Origin: Lepisosteus oculatus
Lineage: Eukaryota > Chordata > Actinopteri > Semionotiformes > Lepisosteidae
DNA length: 64,000 bases
Assembly: GCF_040954835.1 (NCBI RefSeq)
Contig: NC_090704.1
Coordinates: forward strand, 36,336,979-36,400,978
Direction of reading: 5' to 3'
Shown: positions 25,893 through 38,546 of the stretch, in pieces
Numbering within the stretch: position 1 is the stretch's first letter
Layout of the letters: every line of letters begins with the position of its first letter
Made by a program: the position numbers and the translations under genes
The notes under the pieces: model-generated
Database searches by the model: none
Told to the model about the DNA's origin: nothing
Seen by the model: only the letters and a program-made list of their open reading frames with translations

Positions 25893-28800
25893 TCAGCTTG
25901 CTTCTTTGTTGGAATCTGCTTTGAGGAGGCCATCGTGACCATTTGTCTTATTCAATAAAGCCTCTCCCATGGCTATAGCACTGGTCAAGTGATCACAGAG
26001 CGCATTAAGCGCCTCAGTGGATATGTCTTCCTTTGTCATGTCCACAATGATCTGAACTTGCTGCAGAATTTTTTCACGGATTCTCTCTCTTTCGTGAGCG
26101 CTGTGAGTGGCGTCTATCTTGCTAGGCTTGATTACATGCGACGTGTGTCCCAAACAGCACTCAACACTCACTGTTCCATCAGCCCTCTTTACAGACACTT
26201 TCATGTAGGCGCTACACCGGCCTCCAATTTTGCAAGATCCCCGTAATTTCCTTAGCTTTTCACCTTCTCCTTTTGCTTTGTAGTGGCCTGATCGATTGCA
26301 GTGAAACCACTGGATCTTCGCTTCCTGTGTGTGTTTCAAGCCCTTCACGGACTTCACAAATGAGGCACTGTCATTGGCTTCCACATTGGCCTTCCACTGA
26401 AGAAAATCCTCATAGTCAGGAAAGCTCTTGATTTCAACTTTAAGTGCCTTTTGGTGAGTCTCATTCAGGTGGCGAATCAGCTCCTGTTGCCCGCTGCACC
26501 TAAGACAGTGGAGTAAACTGATGTGAGACCAAGGTTACAAGTCTATCATAGGAAACATTGTGGCTGTACAATGTAGATTTTGCATGAATCATAAACGGAC
26601 AGACAGAAGTCATGTCACTGACGTCACTACCAAAGCTATGGGGGAGATGACAGTATTTTCATAAGCACAAAAGCTATATCTGCTGATCTTCAGTAATCTA
26701 TAAGGTATAATAGTACATGTAAAGGGACCAAGATGACTTGCTGCACACAGTTTACCACTCTATGCATATAGCTAGAAGGTGCATGAATCTCTTGTGTAAG
26801 TTATCTTATCTAATGGAGACAATATTATCCTCCAATAAAAGAAGCAGTGTGGGGCAGTGGTTAGGATGCTGGACTTAAACTAAAAGGTTTTGGGTTTGAA
26901 CTTCAAGAGGGGACAGCAATTCTTAATGAAGGTAACTTCATTCAGATTGCTTCAATAAAAATACCCAGCTGTATAAATGTTAAGCAGCTTTAGATAAAAT
27001 CCAAATAATTTTAATAACAGAGGACCAGAGAAGCTTATGTTTCTGCAGCATTGTGGCAGCTCCTTCTGCTTATGTGAAAATACTATTATTTTGACTCCAA
27101 ATTTACAAGAAACAGGGACTAAAGACATGAAGACGTGTAATCTTAAATATGGTGAAAAATTAATACCTGGATTTTGATATTATTGAAAATAAAAAAACAC
27201 AAACACAAAACATGTACTGTAAATTAAATTACATTCTCTTCCGAAATCACTTCTTGAAATACATAATATTCCAGCAGTTTTCCATGAGCATGCCCTCACC
27301 CTTTTCAATTTCTTTAATTCCACATATACTTTAATAGACACTACAATCAGACAATTGCTACTGGGTTGATTCGAATATAATTATTTTTTTACACGTGTAA
27401 AGTTTTTCTTCCCAAAGGATCCGAAAGTGGTTTTGAGGGAGGGGACTCGAATTATCCAAACCTGAACTGTAGCACCCACCTGGGTCATACCAATACAAGG
27501 CAGTTCATATGGGGAAATGAGAAACTGCTCATTTAATTGACATGAGAAGAGCCAGAATGTACAAACCCCAGAACCACGTTAACACCACCTGCTCTTCCGA
27601 GAAAGACCACGGAACATTAAATGGCCAAGAAATAAAGATTTCGGTTTAACGTCTCATCAAACCGACATCACCTCCTACAGCAATGCTTTGGAAATTCCAA
27701 TTCAGAGAGAAGAACACCACCTAATGGTTAACAACACCAACTGCAACAGCAACCTGCTGTTCTCTGGGGGTTTTCTATCCCAGTTCTGACAAGCCCAAGT
27801 GAGGTGGGAGAGATTATGCATGGATTTCTGTGTGGCCAAGCAATCAAAGTCACTTCAATTTTGCTATCAAGTAAAAATCATTGCTTTTTTTATTAAATAT
27901 GAGATTTAATTAAAGAATTGCTTCCTCACCCATGAAATACGGTTTTACATTTTCTCCCGTGTACTGCTCATTAATTAATACCAAGTCTTGAAGCTGTTCT
28001 CTGCCTTCCCGGAACGACCACGTCTATTAAGACCATTCTGCAAGCCAGTCTGTACTGCTGCAGCTGAAACGTGTTTCTAAATTACTCATAAAAATAAATT
28101 CGGATTGAAACAAAACACACAATACACAAATTTCCAAATTCAGCAGTAACAATATTTCAAGTTTCTTGCAAAAGCTCATCATGTAACTCAAAGCACTGGA
28201 TGGCCCTTGAGCAGTTATTTGTCTTTCAAGTTTTTTTTGTTTCCCCCCACAGACCTCTCAAATTTTTGAGTCTGAGAAACTCCACCTGTAATTGCTGCAC
28301 TCTAGACATGCGATAGCACTCTTCTTCTCCCCATGAGCCCTATCAGGGTGCTTCCGAAGCTTGTGTTTATAGAGGCAGTTGCGTGAACTCAGACAGACAT
28401 GGCAGTAAGGACACAGGTATTCTTTCTTCACTCCCTGAAATGAAATCACAGTACAATGTTACATGCGCATGCGTTGTGTGGCCAATTCCTTCCACGCCAC
28501 AGCCAGTCTTGGACGATACAGGGCATGCAAGGGCCTCTGCACCCTGGACCTTATCCTTCAGGTACCACCTGTCATCTGAGATATTGTGAGGCAAGTTTAT
28601 TGCACATTAGATACATACAACCTGCCATGGAATATGGGTGCATTCCTAATGCTTCAAAAGTGAAGAATACATAATGCCAAATAAGCTGATAATGGGTGCA
28701 TTTAATGTTACAGAGAGATAAGAACTTGCCAAACACCTGAAAAACCTCCTAAATACTCTACAGTGGCTTACCCACTTTGGCAGAATACTATATGATTGGT

Positions 28801-29720
28801 TACAGTTTTAAAATCTTGCTGCCCACTACAGAAAATCTGAATGACTTTCTTGGATTACAGCAATTCACATTTTGTTCAAAGGCATCACCGTCTAATGGGA
28901 ATTCTCAATGTGCTAAGAGTGAATTGAGATGTGCATACTCTTAAAAATTAAGGTACTATTGCCAATCATCTAATTTCTAACTGGTTTTCCACTGCAGGGT
29001 TGCCAGAGCCTGAGCAGGGCACAGCCTGGAGGGCACGCTGGCCCATCACAGGGCACATAGAGACAAAAATGCACACAATCACACCAGGGCCAATGGTTCC
29101 AGAACCAATTAATCTACCATTATGTTTTCGGACTGTGGAACCAAACCAGATCAACAGGAGAAATCCCATACAAACATACAAACTCAACGCAGACAGCAAC
29201 CCAGGTCCAGAATTGAACCCAGGGGCCCAATGCTGCAAGGCAGTAATGCTAACCAATGCAGCATCGTTCTGCCATATTGGCAATTATGTGCATTTTTTTG
29301 TATTAACGGTCATTTAAGATGGTTCAAAGTAGCTCCATGACTGCTAAGAAATTTATGCTCCAATGTCAATAAAAGCTGGGGATCAACATTTCATTAGGAT
29401 TTGACATATTTTTTGTTGTAGTGAATGACAACATACAGATATCAGATGATCAAGACTGGAGCTGTGCTCATTAAATGTGTATAAATGAAATAACCCCCAT
29501 ACTAAGTCACTGGTGAGAAGTAATTTAAAAAACTGGATTAGAGCAGTCCACAATATCCTAAATTGAATGAGGTGATTCATGGAAAGAGATGATAGAGGCT
29601 TACCTGTGCTTTCTGAAAGGAAGCAGGCTTGGAAATCTCTGAGCCCGTGGATGCAACCAGAACAGCAGACCCAGAGGTCCTCGAGTCTGAGGATGAAGAG
29701 GAATTAAAGGAGCTACACAT
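25893..29720 (-). CDS. C2H2 plus FAR1/WRKY-GCM1-like zinc-finger protein, 290 aa
   Basis: Three exons, 29720-29604, 28434-28286 and 26499-25893 (stop TGA), join in frame to 290 residues. The first exon gives a serine-rich tail starting MCSSFNSSSSSD. Finger 1 is C47-x2-C50-x12-H63-x4-H68. Finger 2 is C82-x2-C85-x13-H99-x4-H104 and is split by the last intron; its exact restoration on splicing supports the model. Residues 154-210 (FHCNRSGHYK, GSCKIGGRCSAY, DGTVSVECC, GHTSH) show the C..C..H-x2-H pattern of the FAR1/WRKY-GCM1 fold known from MULE-type transposases, with likely ligands C156, C184, H207 and H210. The C-terminus is helical, and no transposase core follows. A nuclear DNA-binding role is likely; targets are unknown. 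It is divergent from wbp2, with 828 bp between the start codons. I do not know an established symbol. Confidence 0.82.
26844..27005 (+). mobile_element. tRNA-derived SINE
   Basis: The head 'cagtgtggggcagtggttaggatgctgg' carries an A-box-like motif, and 'ttttgggtttgaact' near 26890 is B-box-like. The end 'ttaagcagctttagataaaat' resembles the 'taagtcgctttggataaaa' tail common on fish SINEs. The copy is complete but diverged and lies in the last intron of the zinc-finger gene. Confidence 0.6.
27505..27830 (-). mobile_element. old, diverged copy of the 5S-derived SINE family
   Basis: The blocks 'gagaaagaccacggaacattaaatggcc', 'atttcggtttaacgtctcatc' and 'ctatcccagttctgacaagccc' parallel, in the same order, those of the SINE at 49361-49876 ('gatttttaatgaccac', 'ttttacatctcatccgaagg', 'tcccatctaggtactgaccagg'). 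The last block is the 5S-like head in reverse orientation. Divergence is high, so limits are approximate. It lies in the last intron of the zinc-finger gene. Confidence 0.4.
28965..29275 (+). repeat. CCATCC-type interspersed repeat, copy 6 (head worn)
   Basis: It runs from 'ctaatttctaactggttttcc' through 'gcacagcctggagggcacgctggcccatcacagggcac', 'cacaccagggccaatggttccagaaccaattaatctacc' and 'tttcggactgtgg' to 'gaattgaacccaggggccc'. It lies in the first intron of the zinc-finger gene. The 105-codon frames over it are repeat-derived. Confidence 0.7.
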
Positions 29721-30547
29721 GAAGACACCACATAAACCACACCACACATGAAGGCGTCAATATACCGGCTAGAGTAAAAATAGCGAATACATCCTCAGAG
29801 ATTTTCTTCAGTGATTAAACGTTTTGTACTAATCTACAATTCATTCCGCTTGCCTCGACTTTAAGTCGTATTGTAGCAAAATTTCTAGCTTTTAGTGTGC
29901 TTTTATTATTTTCAACTACGAATCTCCCTCTTTCTTGGAGCTGTCAGACATTTAGAGACGATTTCAACCCTTGTTGAAGGAAAGCGGAGTGGTAATACAG
30001 TAAATGCATTGACTGACGTAACACAAACATACACTTCTAATATTTCTATTATAAGAGGGAAGCTTTACTATGCAAGGACCCTCCAGGACTGCAAAACTTT
30101 GTTCTCTTTTATCGCTCGAGCCAGAAAGCTGTATTGCAAACGCGAAACGTTTAACTATGCAAAGTAATTTAACATGACAAAAATAATCCAGAAGTCCATG
30201 GATTGTGCAACACACCTTCCTGCAATCCACCCGAAACAAATTGCAACATATTGTAACCACAGTGTACCACTCTCTAGCCCTTTGAAACGAAGCGGTTTAT
30301 CATTTACGGAACGTAAGACAGCCCGAGTGATGACGTCAACAGTTAAAACCACGGATGCCAATCGGTACTGGGGTAATGCGCAAGTCAGTTGCGCCAGCGC
30401 AGCAGCAACCGGAAGTATTGTTGTTGCGTCAAATTCGTCAGTGCTGCAGTAGTCCAGAGAGCGATCGAAAGTGGGACAGACACCTGAAAAGCCTAGAGAG
30501 GAGTTACACAAAATAGTGATCGCCGATATTAATGACAAGGCAGCGCC
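29721..30547. promoter_or_regulatory. divergent promoter of the zinc-finger gene and wbp2
   Basis: This interval separates two start codons that point away from each other. It contains a perfect CRE palindrome TGACGTCA (30331-30338), a CCAAT box (30358-30362) and ACCGGAAGT (30408-30416), a strong ETS/GABP-type site. CpG content rises just before wbp2. No TATA box is evident. This fits a housekeeping-type bidirectional promoter; the transcription start sites cannot be placed. Confidence 0.55.
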
Positions 30548-33500
30548 ATGGCGCTAAACAAGAACAATTCAGACTCTGGGGGGGTGATCATCAACAACAG
30601 CGAGAGGTAACGGTGGAATGGATTTAATAGTTTAAAATAGATCCGTGAAGTGATGGTTTCAAACTACAGACCTGTTATTTGTTTTTACCTATCCTGTGTT
30701 GTCGCTAGCATTTTTTTGCAGCTTGTTTTTTAATAAAAGTCTTCCTAGCATATTAAGGAATTGTCCGTAACACAATGACAGCATGGGCAAGTGCGGTTTA
30801 ACATTGACTGGTTTAGCTGTAAATTCAGTTTCTTCCTCTGCCGGCGCCAGAATGTTTATCACTGCTATTATCTTACTAGGTTCAGTTGTCCAAAACACAG
30901 GGGCCTTCTGTCGTGTGCCAGATGGGGAATCTTTCATTTTAAAGACCGAGTTTCGGGTTTTGCTGGAATGTTCTCTTACGGTTCAGCTTGGGTTAAACCC
31001 ATTGTATTAATCTCCTTAGATCCTACGGAGACCGCTGGCAGGCAGACGGTTTCTCACGGTCGAACTTTGTTCGTCAGAATGGTGGCATACATTTTCGGTC
31101 ATTTGACAGGCATTCGCCACCAGGTTTTGTCATGAATACGCTTAAGGAGGATGACGTGATGTATATAACACGCCAGAAACAATACTTCCAAATGAGAAGA
31201 ACTAATTTGCTAACTTCTCCGTGTTATCCCACCAAAAAAGCGCTCTATCCGTTAACCAGTTAACCATATCTTTATGAACCGTATAATATTACCATCGCGT
31301 TGCGCATTTAGATGTTCCGTAACAAAAAATGTGTGTAGCAGACATTTTAAAGAATGGACAGTTTAACAATATGGTTTTACTGAGGTGTTCGCAGTACTTA
31401 CCTACTGTTATTGCTGTCAGGAAAAAAAACTGCTATGCAGGCAAAATACTGCCTTCATAATTTTGTTTCTTAACATGCTTTCTTGCCAAATTCCTTATTA
31501 CTCTAACTTCACTCTTTTACCCATTCAGGATTAAAAATGACCAATAAAGTATTGTAATATGTTACCAGAATATCCCATTACAGAAGCCTAAGTGCACTTA
31601 TAGAACAGTTTCACCATGGAGAGTATTGAAGCTTACTTTTCTATGTGTTTTTGAGGAACTAGTTAAAGAGTGTTAAATTGCTTCTACTTCTGCAGTTTAA
31701 CATGCACGGTTACAGGTTACTCCATGGTTACAGTTTCACATAATTTGCTTGCTTTAAGTCTTCTTTCAAGAATGCTTTCCTTCTGAGACACAGAAGCACT
31801 TTGAGGCATTCTCTGTTTTGAGAGTGATACATTTAATCTCTGCTCTTCTGCTGTTTTCCCTTGGTTCACAGTGTCCTGATGACCTATGACCATGTGGAGC
31901 TGTCCTTCACTGACGCAGAAACATTGCCAGAGCCTTTTAGGAAGAGCAAAAAGGGAAGCATCTATCTGACCCCATACCGGGTGAGAGAGAGACTGTTAAT
32001 CTCAGTAATCAATAATCACCATGGTGTTATAGCACTACAACTAATCACTCTTATAAGCATCCATTGAAGTGATGCAGAACTTTTTCAGGAGCTGTGAATA
32101 CTGTTTTAGGGACACAGACTGCGTCTTCACGATTACTTTCCCTCTTGCAAATTTTCATAGTGGTTGCCTAAAATAATTCCTTTCTCCTAACACTGCCTTT
32201 GGCCAGTGAGGGAGTGAAAAAGCAAGAGTGGCAGTCCATTGGCGTGACTATAGAATCTGTAGCCTCATTGGTAAATCAGTAGCTGAGTGAAGCAGTGCCC
32301 TTCTTCGACCATTGCTAACTCTGCACACCAACAGGAAAACCAAAAGCTTCAAGGCATAGTGTGACGAAGGGGCTTGGGAAAGTGTATTATTGTTCATAAA
32401 ACAACTGCACGACTTTCTTACATTCCTTTTAGAATCCGAATTTTGTTCCCCCCCCACAGAATCATTATTCTGCATAATCTTACAGAAGCAGTTAGATAGT
32501 GGTAGATCACAGGACTCCCTGAGTCATTGTTTCAAGGAAAGCCAAAAGCGTGTAAGGCAACTTAATCCCCTTACTTGGGAAACCCCAGTCACAGTCAGCT
32601 AGTGACATGAGCTTGAACTTGTCTTATCCTGATCATAGCGCCCAACCTGTGCTCTTGGTTGAGCAACACCTACAACCTCTGGGATGGAGTGGCCTCATTT
32701 AAAATGCAAGAATACAGACTAATACTGAATGCTGGTGTGTCATAGGTGATCTTCCTGACCAAAGGCAAGGATCCCATGCAGTCCTTCATGATGCCATTTT
32801 ATCTGATGAAGGGCTGTGAGGTGAAACAGCCAGTCCTGGGGGCCAACTACATCAAGGGCATTGTGAGCTCTGAGTCCGAAGGTAAGATGCCTTGGGGAGG
32901 GCTCAGTCTGTAGGCTGTCTTGGCGTTTGGCTGGACAGGAGAACCTCTAAAGTGTGAGCTACATCAGCAAGGCGCATTTCCTTGACATGCATGTCTGCTG
33001 TTGCATGCTGGTCCCTTCCTGCACTGGACTAGCCAATTTCAGAGCCTGATTCATGATTGAAGTTAAAACAATTAGGAACACATTTCAGCTGTAAAATCCA
33101 TTGGTCTTTTGATGCCACCATATTATAAAAATATGATCCCGCACTCACTTTCATACCCAAGAAAATGCTGAACACAAAGACACAAAGTATGTTTCAAACT
33201 TCTCGATACAAAGGGTCTTCTCATGACAACATCATCACGGGTATACAGTACATGTGCGTGACCAACAAATAGTTTTCAACAAGATAGCTAATTGATTCAC
33301 TTCAGAAATATTTTTAAAATGTTGCTAACAATTCTAATGGAATAAAACATGGCCTGATCTATAACAAATTACTGTCCAGTGCTGTACACAGAGCTAAAAT
33401 GGGGATCAGCAATTTGCAATGCAAAAGAGAATATGATCTCTGAAAAGACTGTATCTCTCCTGCAGGAGGCTGGGAGGGTTCTTGCAACTTCAGACTGACC

Positions 33501-35636
33501 TTCAGTTCAGGGGGGGCCATTGAGTTTGGGCAGTACATGCTACAGGTGGCATCACAAGGTAGGAGATTTTTCCTTTACCTTTGGAACTCTGTCTGTGTCT
33601 GAGGTGCTGTTTCACCCCTGTTTGAGTCAGTCCAGTCTGTCTCTTTGTCACTTTCATTGAGCTTGCTAGGGGCTGTTGTGTTGATGATGCTATTTCCCCT
33701 CCCCCAGGTGAACCTGTGGGGTGTGACCGTGAAGTACTCTTACGCCATATGCTGTCTCACCTTGGATTGAGCTATTATGTATCAATGATGCTGTCTTGCC
33801 TCTGGCTGAGCCTTTCCAGTATGTCTGTAAAGCTGTCTCACCCTTGATTAAGCCTTGTGGGTTGTCGGTGTTGACACTGCTGTCTCTCCACTGTTCTTCT
33901 CAGCTTCTAGAGGTCAGCCTGTGAGTGGTGCCTTTGGGTGCCCATACATGCCCAATGGAGCCTACTCCTATCCCTCACCCCCCGCCAATGGAATGTATGC
34001 TGGACCCCCACCAGGTTACGTCTATCCCCCTCCTCCAGGTCAGTGCCCACACCCCTGTCTCTGTGGTCAGGTTGCATGCTTTTTTAAATTTAGATTTCTC
34101 ACGCAGACATTTTGATGTCTTTGTTTTGATGTTTGCAGTCAGAGTTTTTGTCTCTTTTCTTCCTCAGCTGGATTTTACCCTGGACCCCCAACTTTTGACA
34201 GTGCTGCTAGTTACATGCCTCCTCCCCCCTATTCTGGACCAATGGAACAGCCCGCTCAAGACCCAGGCCTGCCCAACACTCCAGCAGGTAGTGGGAGAGA
34301 ACACTCCTTTCAGTAGTAAGGGACAAGAGCATGAGCGAGTTTACTGGTCCATATTGAGCTGCACTCTTCAGGTGCAAAGGCCAGTAATGCAGCATGTTGA
34401 CCTTGCCCGTGCTGTGTGTTTCCAGAATTAAGAAGCTGTCTTTTCTAAATGTTGGCATCTGCCAGCTTATTTTAAGAACCTGTTTAGTTAAGTACCTGCA
34501 TAGTGTTTCCTGCTTAGCTTTTGAGACCACTTTATGATGCTCAGAGTATTGGCACTTGCCGATTTGCTTCACATTGCCTGAAATTAATTCCCAGTTTACG
34601 TTTCACTAACACAGCACAAGCAAAAGCTGCAGAGGCAGCAGCCAGCACCAGCTACTCATCTCCTGGCCCTCCTGTCTACATGCCCGAGGTGAGCACCAGG
34701 TTTCACCTGCAGACCATTTCTGATCTGAGACACTGACTCAGGAATGGGAATCCTAAAATACAGTAGCTGAGCTGCATACCTGACTACCAAACTACTGTAG
34801 ATCCTACTGTGTGACAACAGTGTGTTGAAAGCATTGTAGCAAGTGCATATTTTTATCAAGTCTTATTTGAAAAAACATACTTGTTTAAACATTTTATTAG
34901 AAAGAATGCATAATTTCATTCAGCATTCTCAAGTTGATTTGTGACTTGCAAAATACGGTGTGAGCACATTACTTCACACAATCTAGAATATGGTGACTTG
35001 GCTATAGGGAGCTGCAGTGTACGTTATGGGCATCAATGATTTACTTAAGACCTTCTCTGTTATTTTCTACTGTTATGACTTCTACTTTTATTAATACGGC
35101 TTAGTCTGCGCGATAAAAAGCCAAGCTTTCTGTTTAAAAAACTTTCATATCAAAGTCATATCAAAATCTTTTTAAAACCTAATCACAACTCATGAGCAGT
35201 CAGCGTGTTGTAGCAGCGTATCAAATGTTCCAGTCAAATCTAATTAACGTATTATTGTCAGATTGTCAGATTAACATCACTTGGTCTTCTCTACATATCC
35301 AAAAGGCTACTTTTTGTTCTACAGAGGATGGGTCTAACAGGAGTGACTGTTTAGCCCCATTGCTCAAAACATTAAGGTTTAAAATGTAGTAGAAGCTCAT
35401 CATAGAATTGTATATCTGCATGAAGGCAGAAGACTTGGAAGGGTGAAAAGTAATAGAATGGTTCAAAGCAGTGTATATCATCCTCACAGCAGCTCCATAA
35501 ATGTCTGATAATTTCAAGGCACCTGGATCCACTGGTACTGAATAGTGAATGATATGACAATGACTTATTAGATGTTTTGTGTTTGCAGGACAAACCTCCT
35601 CCCTACTCCCCACCAGAGGACAAGAAATCCAAGTAA
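30548..35636 (+). CDS. wbp2: WW domain-binding protein 2, 257 aa, complete
   Basis: WBP2 is a coactivator that binds WW domains of YAP, TAZ and NEDD4-type proteins and supports steroid-receptor transcription. Eight coding exons: 30548-30606, 31872-31980, 32746-32881, 33466-33558, 33904-34038, 34168-34287, 34615-34688, 35589-35636 (TAA). They total 774 nt with matching phases, giving 257 aa against 261 in human. The N-terminus MALNKNNSD and the GRAM domain (through [47 protein letters not shown]) are followed by a Pro/Tyr/Gly-rich tail. PY motifs are PPPPY at 195-199 and PPPY at 245-248. The start sits in a good Kozak context (GCGCCATGG). Possible poly(A) signals are AATAAA at 35948 and another near 36678. 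The introns hold no other gene that I can support. Confidence 0.97.
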
Positions 35637-38546
35637 AAGAAGCAGATGGTGGGACTCAGTGATCACTCTTCCCATTCTCCCCTATCCTGTCTGGATGACA
35701 GGCACCCCAAACCCTCCCCTGCAAACCCTGGACCCATGATAGAACTGGAGCATGTGCTTGTAGTATTAATGCTGCACGAACAAACTCTTTTACTACATTT
35801 AGGACTTTGTCCATTACACTCCCATTTATACATCACCTGATAATCCTGCTGTCTCCACCCCAGAGATGAATAATTTTAATCCACATTTGATTGGCAATCA
35901 CACTGCTCTTTGGACCTTCATATAGTGTCACTTCAAGCAGTGAATTTAATAAACTACAGCTTTCCAGGGTTTCAGTGGGATGACCTGTCTCCGTATGATG
36001 AACTGCACATTAAAAGGCGTATAACTGTTATAATCGGAAAATACTAAATACAAGTTAATAACTAAAAACCATAGGGAGACCTGGAAGAAGTCGGGCAGTT
36101 GCATGAATGGATACAATTACCTGCTTTTTATACTCCTGTCATTCCTTAAAAATTAAAGACAGTGAGAGGACCGATTTGAACATGGGTACAATTGTAAGCA
36201 TTCTCTCATGTTTTAATGAAGAAACTTAAATCCGTTAAAAAATGTTGAAAGGCACAGTTAGATTACGGTGAAGGGTCTTGGCTTGGGTTCTAGAACTCTC
36301 ATCTTTTTTCGAAGCAAAAAAGAGTATCTTAGTAATATATACATTAACTTTGTAATATCCTAAACAGCTCATTCCTAGTAATCAACCATTCTGTTCTTGC
36401 AGTATTAACAGATGGTATGATGAAGGCACTTTCCAGTGCAGCACCTTACTTTTCATTCATTACCTGTGGCTTCTCCTGTGGCACAAAGCAGATTGCTGTT
36501 TTTCTTCGCAAAGCTTGCACTTCTAAATGGCTATGCATTATGTGCCCCCTCCTCCCTGTGTGTATAAAGGTGAAAGTTTATTTAAAAATCTTACTAATTT
36601 ATTCATTAATTTATTAAGTTGAAAAGGCATGGTTACTTATGTGTAACTCTTCTAAACTGTGAATTAACTCAGTTTTAATAAATTGAATTTGTGTGAACAG
36701 ACTCTTTTGCAGTTTTCTTTAATAGTGGGAGTAATACATTTAGGGCTGAGCTTGGGTAGCTATCAATTATGTTCAGTAACTTTGATTAATTAGATTTTGG
36801 GAAGACACTTAACTGGCCAAAATATTTGGAACCCTTACTCTGCAACTACCTTGAAGCACCCATTTTACATACAGTATGTCTCTGAGAGATTTCCAGCCAA
36901 ATTTGATCCTATTCCTGTACATGAATGGTTTCAGTTGAGGTTCCGATTAAGAATGAGAGCAGCAAGTTTCACTGTTTTTTGACCTGGGAAGAAGATATAA
37001 ATCTGTTCACGTAATGCATGGGATCCCTAAATGTTTGGTTCATTTAGCTCTGACAGATACAGTTCATTCAACTCATTCAAGTCTCCACCCAGAATGCAGG
37101 ATGAATCCTCAGAAATGAAGGTTGCTGGTTTAAATCCATCTGGCTATACCTTGAAGCTGTTACCAAAAGTCCAAGAATGTATAGAAGGAAGATGGATTGC
37201 TTATGAGATCCCGAATTCAGATACAGCAGCTGTCCCCGTCATTGGACTTGAACCCTCAGGCACTGTGCCTTTATGGCACAGACAGTCTCTGCAAGACCGT
37301 CTCTAGGACTGTACTTAAAGAATGAGACAGGTTTGACTGTTCTCTCTAGGAACGGTCTCCTACTAGTTTCCATTTCTTTTTGTTCATACATATGCAATTT
37401 TATTTTAGAATCTTCAGTAATTTACATTCTTTACAATACATACAAAAATGAACCAAGCATTTCAGTATGTTCATAGAATACACACAATCCTATAATTTTT
37501 AAACCAAGAATGTAAACCAGTAAACTTTCAAGACACCTTCAATACAATACTATAAAACATTCAAATATGTGCAAATACTGTGTAAACATTATTTTTATAC
37601 AAACAGCTGTAATTTAGAAGTAGCATTAAAATGTTTTAGTTCTGTAAATGTAATATGCCACATGAAAGCATGTATAATCTGTAATAGCGGACATTCAACA
37701 ATTTGAATGCATTTTTTCTGAACCACTATAAAAAGAGTGAGAAATACCGTTTTTACTGGGGCAAGGAAGTGCTGGAAATAGTTAACAGTACTAAAGAACT
37801 CAGAAAATCATGAAATAAGATTCTTAATTTTACTTGCTTGAGAATTGCTTGATATTTTTCACGATACTAAAAGAACATATGACATTAATTCTATCAGTCC
37901 CATTCTCATTCATGACATGAATATGTTTTCAAGTTTTCAATCAGTTCTTCAGAGTTTGTAAACAGCTTGCCAATGTGGCCCAGACTGTAAGGACACACTG
38001 GAAGCAGATAGTTGCTTTACCAAGAGAGTTTATACTTGTTCGAAGGTAGCTATAGTTTTAAAGAAGGAGGATTCACTAGACACTTTCTAGGTAGGTTATT
38101 GTATTTATGTAAAGGTTTATTCCATGCTGAAAAGAGAAGAAAAGAAATACAATATCCTGTTTTATAGCTCTGTACACAACTCTCCACCTGTCAGCTCAGT
38201 CTCCATTCTCCTTATTATATGAGTGACCACAATATATACTGTATGTAGCAACACCAAATGTGATTCCATTATCCACTTTGTGGATCCCAACACACCCCAT
38301 CCCATTTAAGCATACTGGTAACATTGATTAGCAGTATGGGAAGCAACAGATGACAGGATTTAATCTGAGACGTATAGCCAAGCAATTGCTTCTTCATCGT
38401 CAGCTAAAATACATCACTATAAATTTATAAAAATAAAAATACTGATATATTCTACTTATATCATTACAAAACAAGTAGTGAGAGTTACATTAACACTGCA
38501 AGCCTTGATACAAGAAAATGGCCAATGACAAGAGCTGTTCCTGCAG
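35637..38546. other. tail-to-tail 3' region of wbp2 and trim65
   Basis: This region includes the wbp2 3' UTR with AATAAA at 35948-35953, a second AATAAA near 36678, and on the minus strand AATAAA at 38121-38116 for trim65. Between them, roughly 36.7-38.1 kb, I see no coding block. A 91-codon plus frame at 37031-37306 has no recognisable family. Confidence 0.5.
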
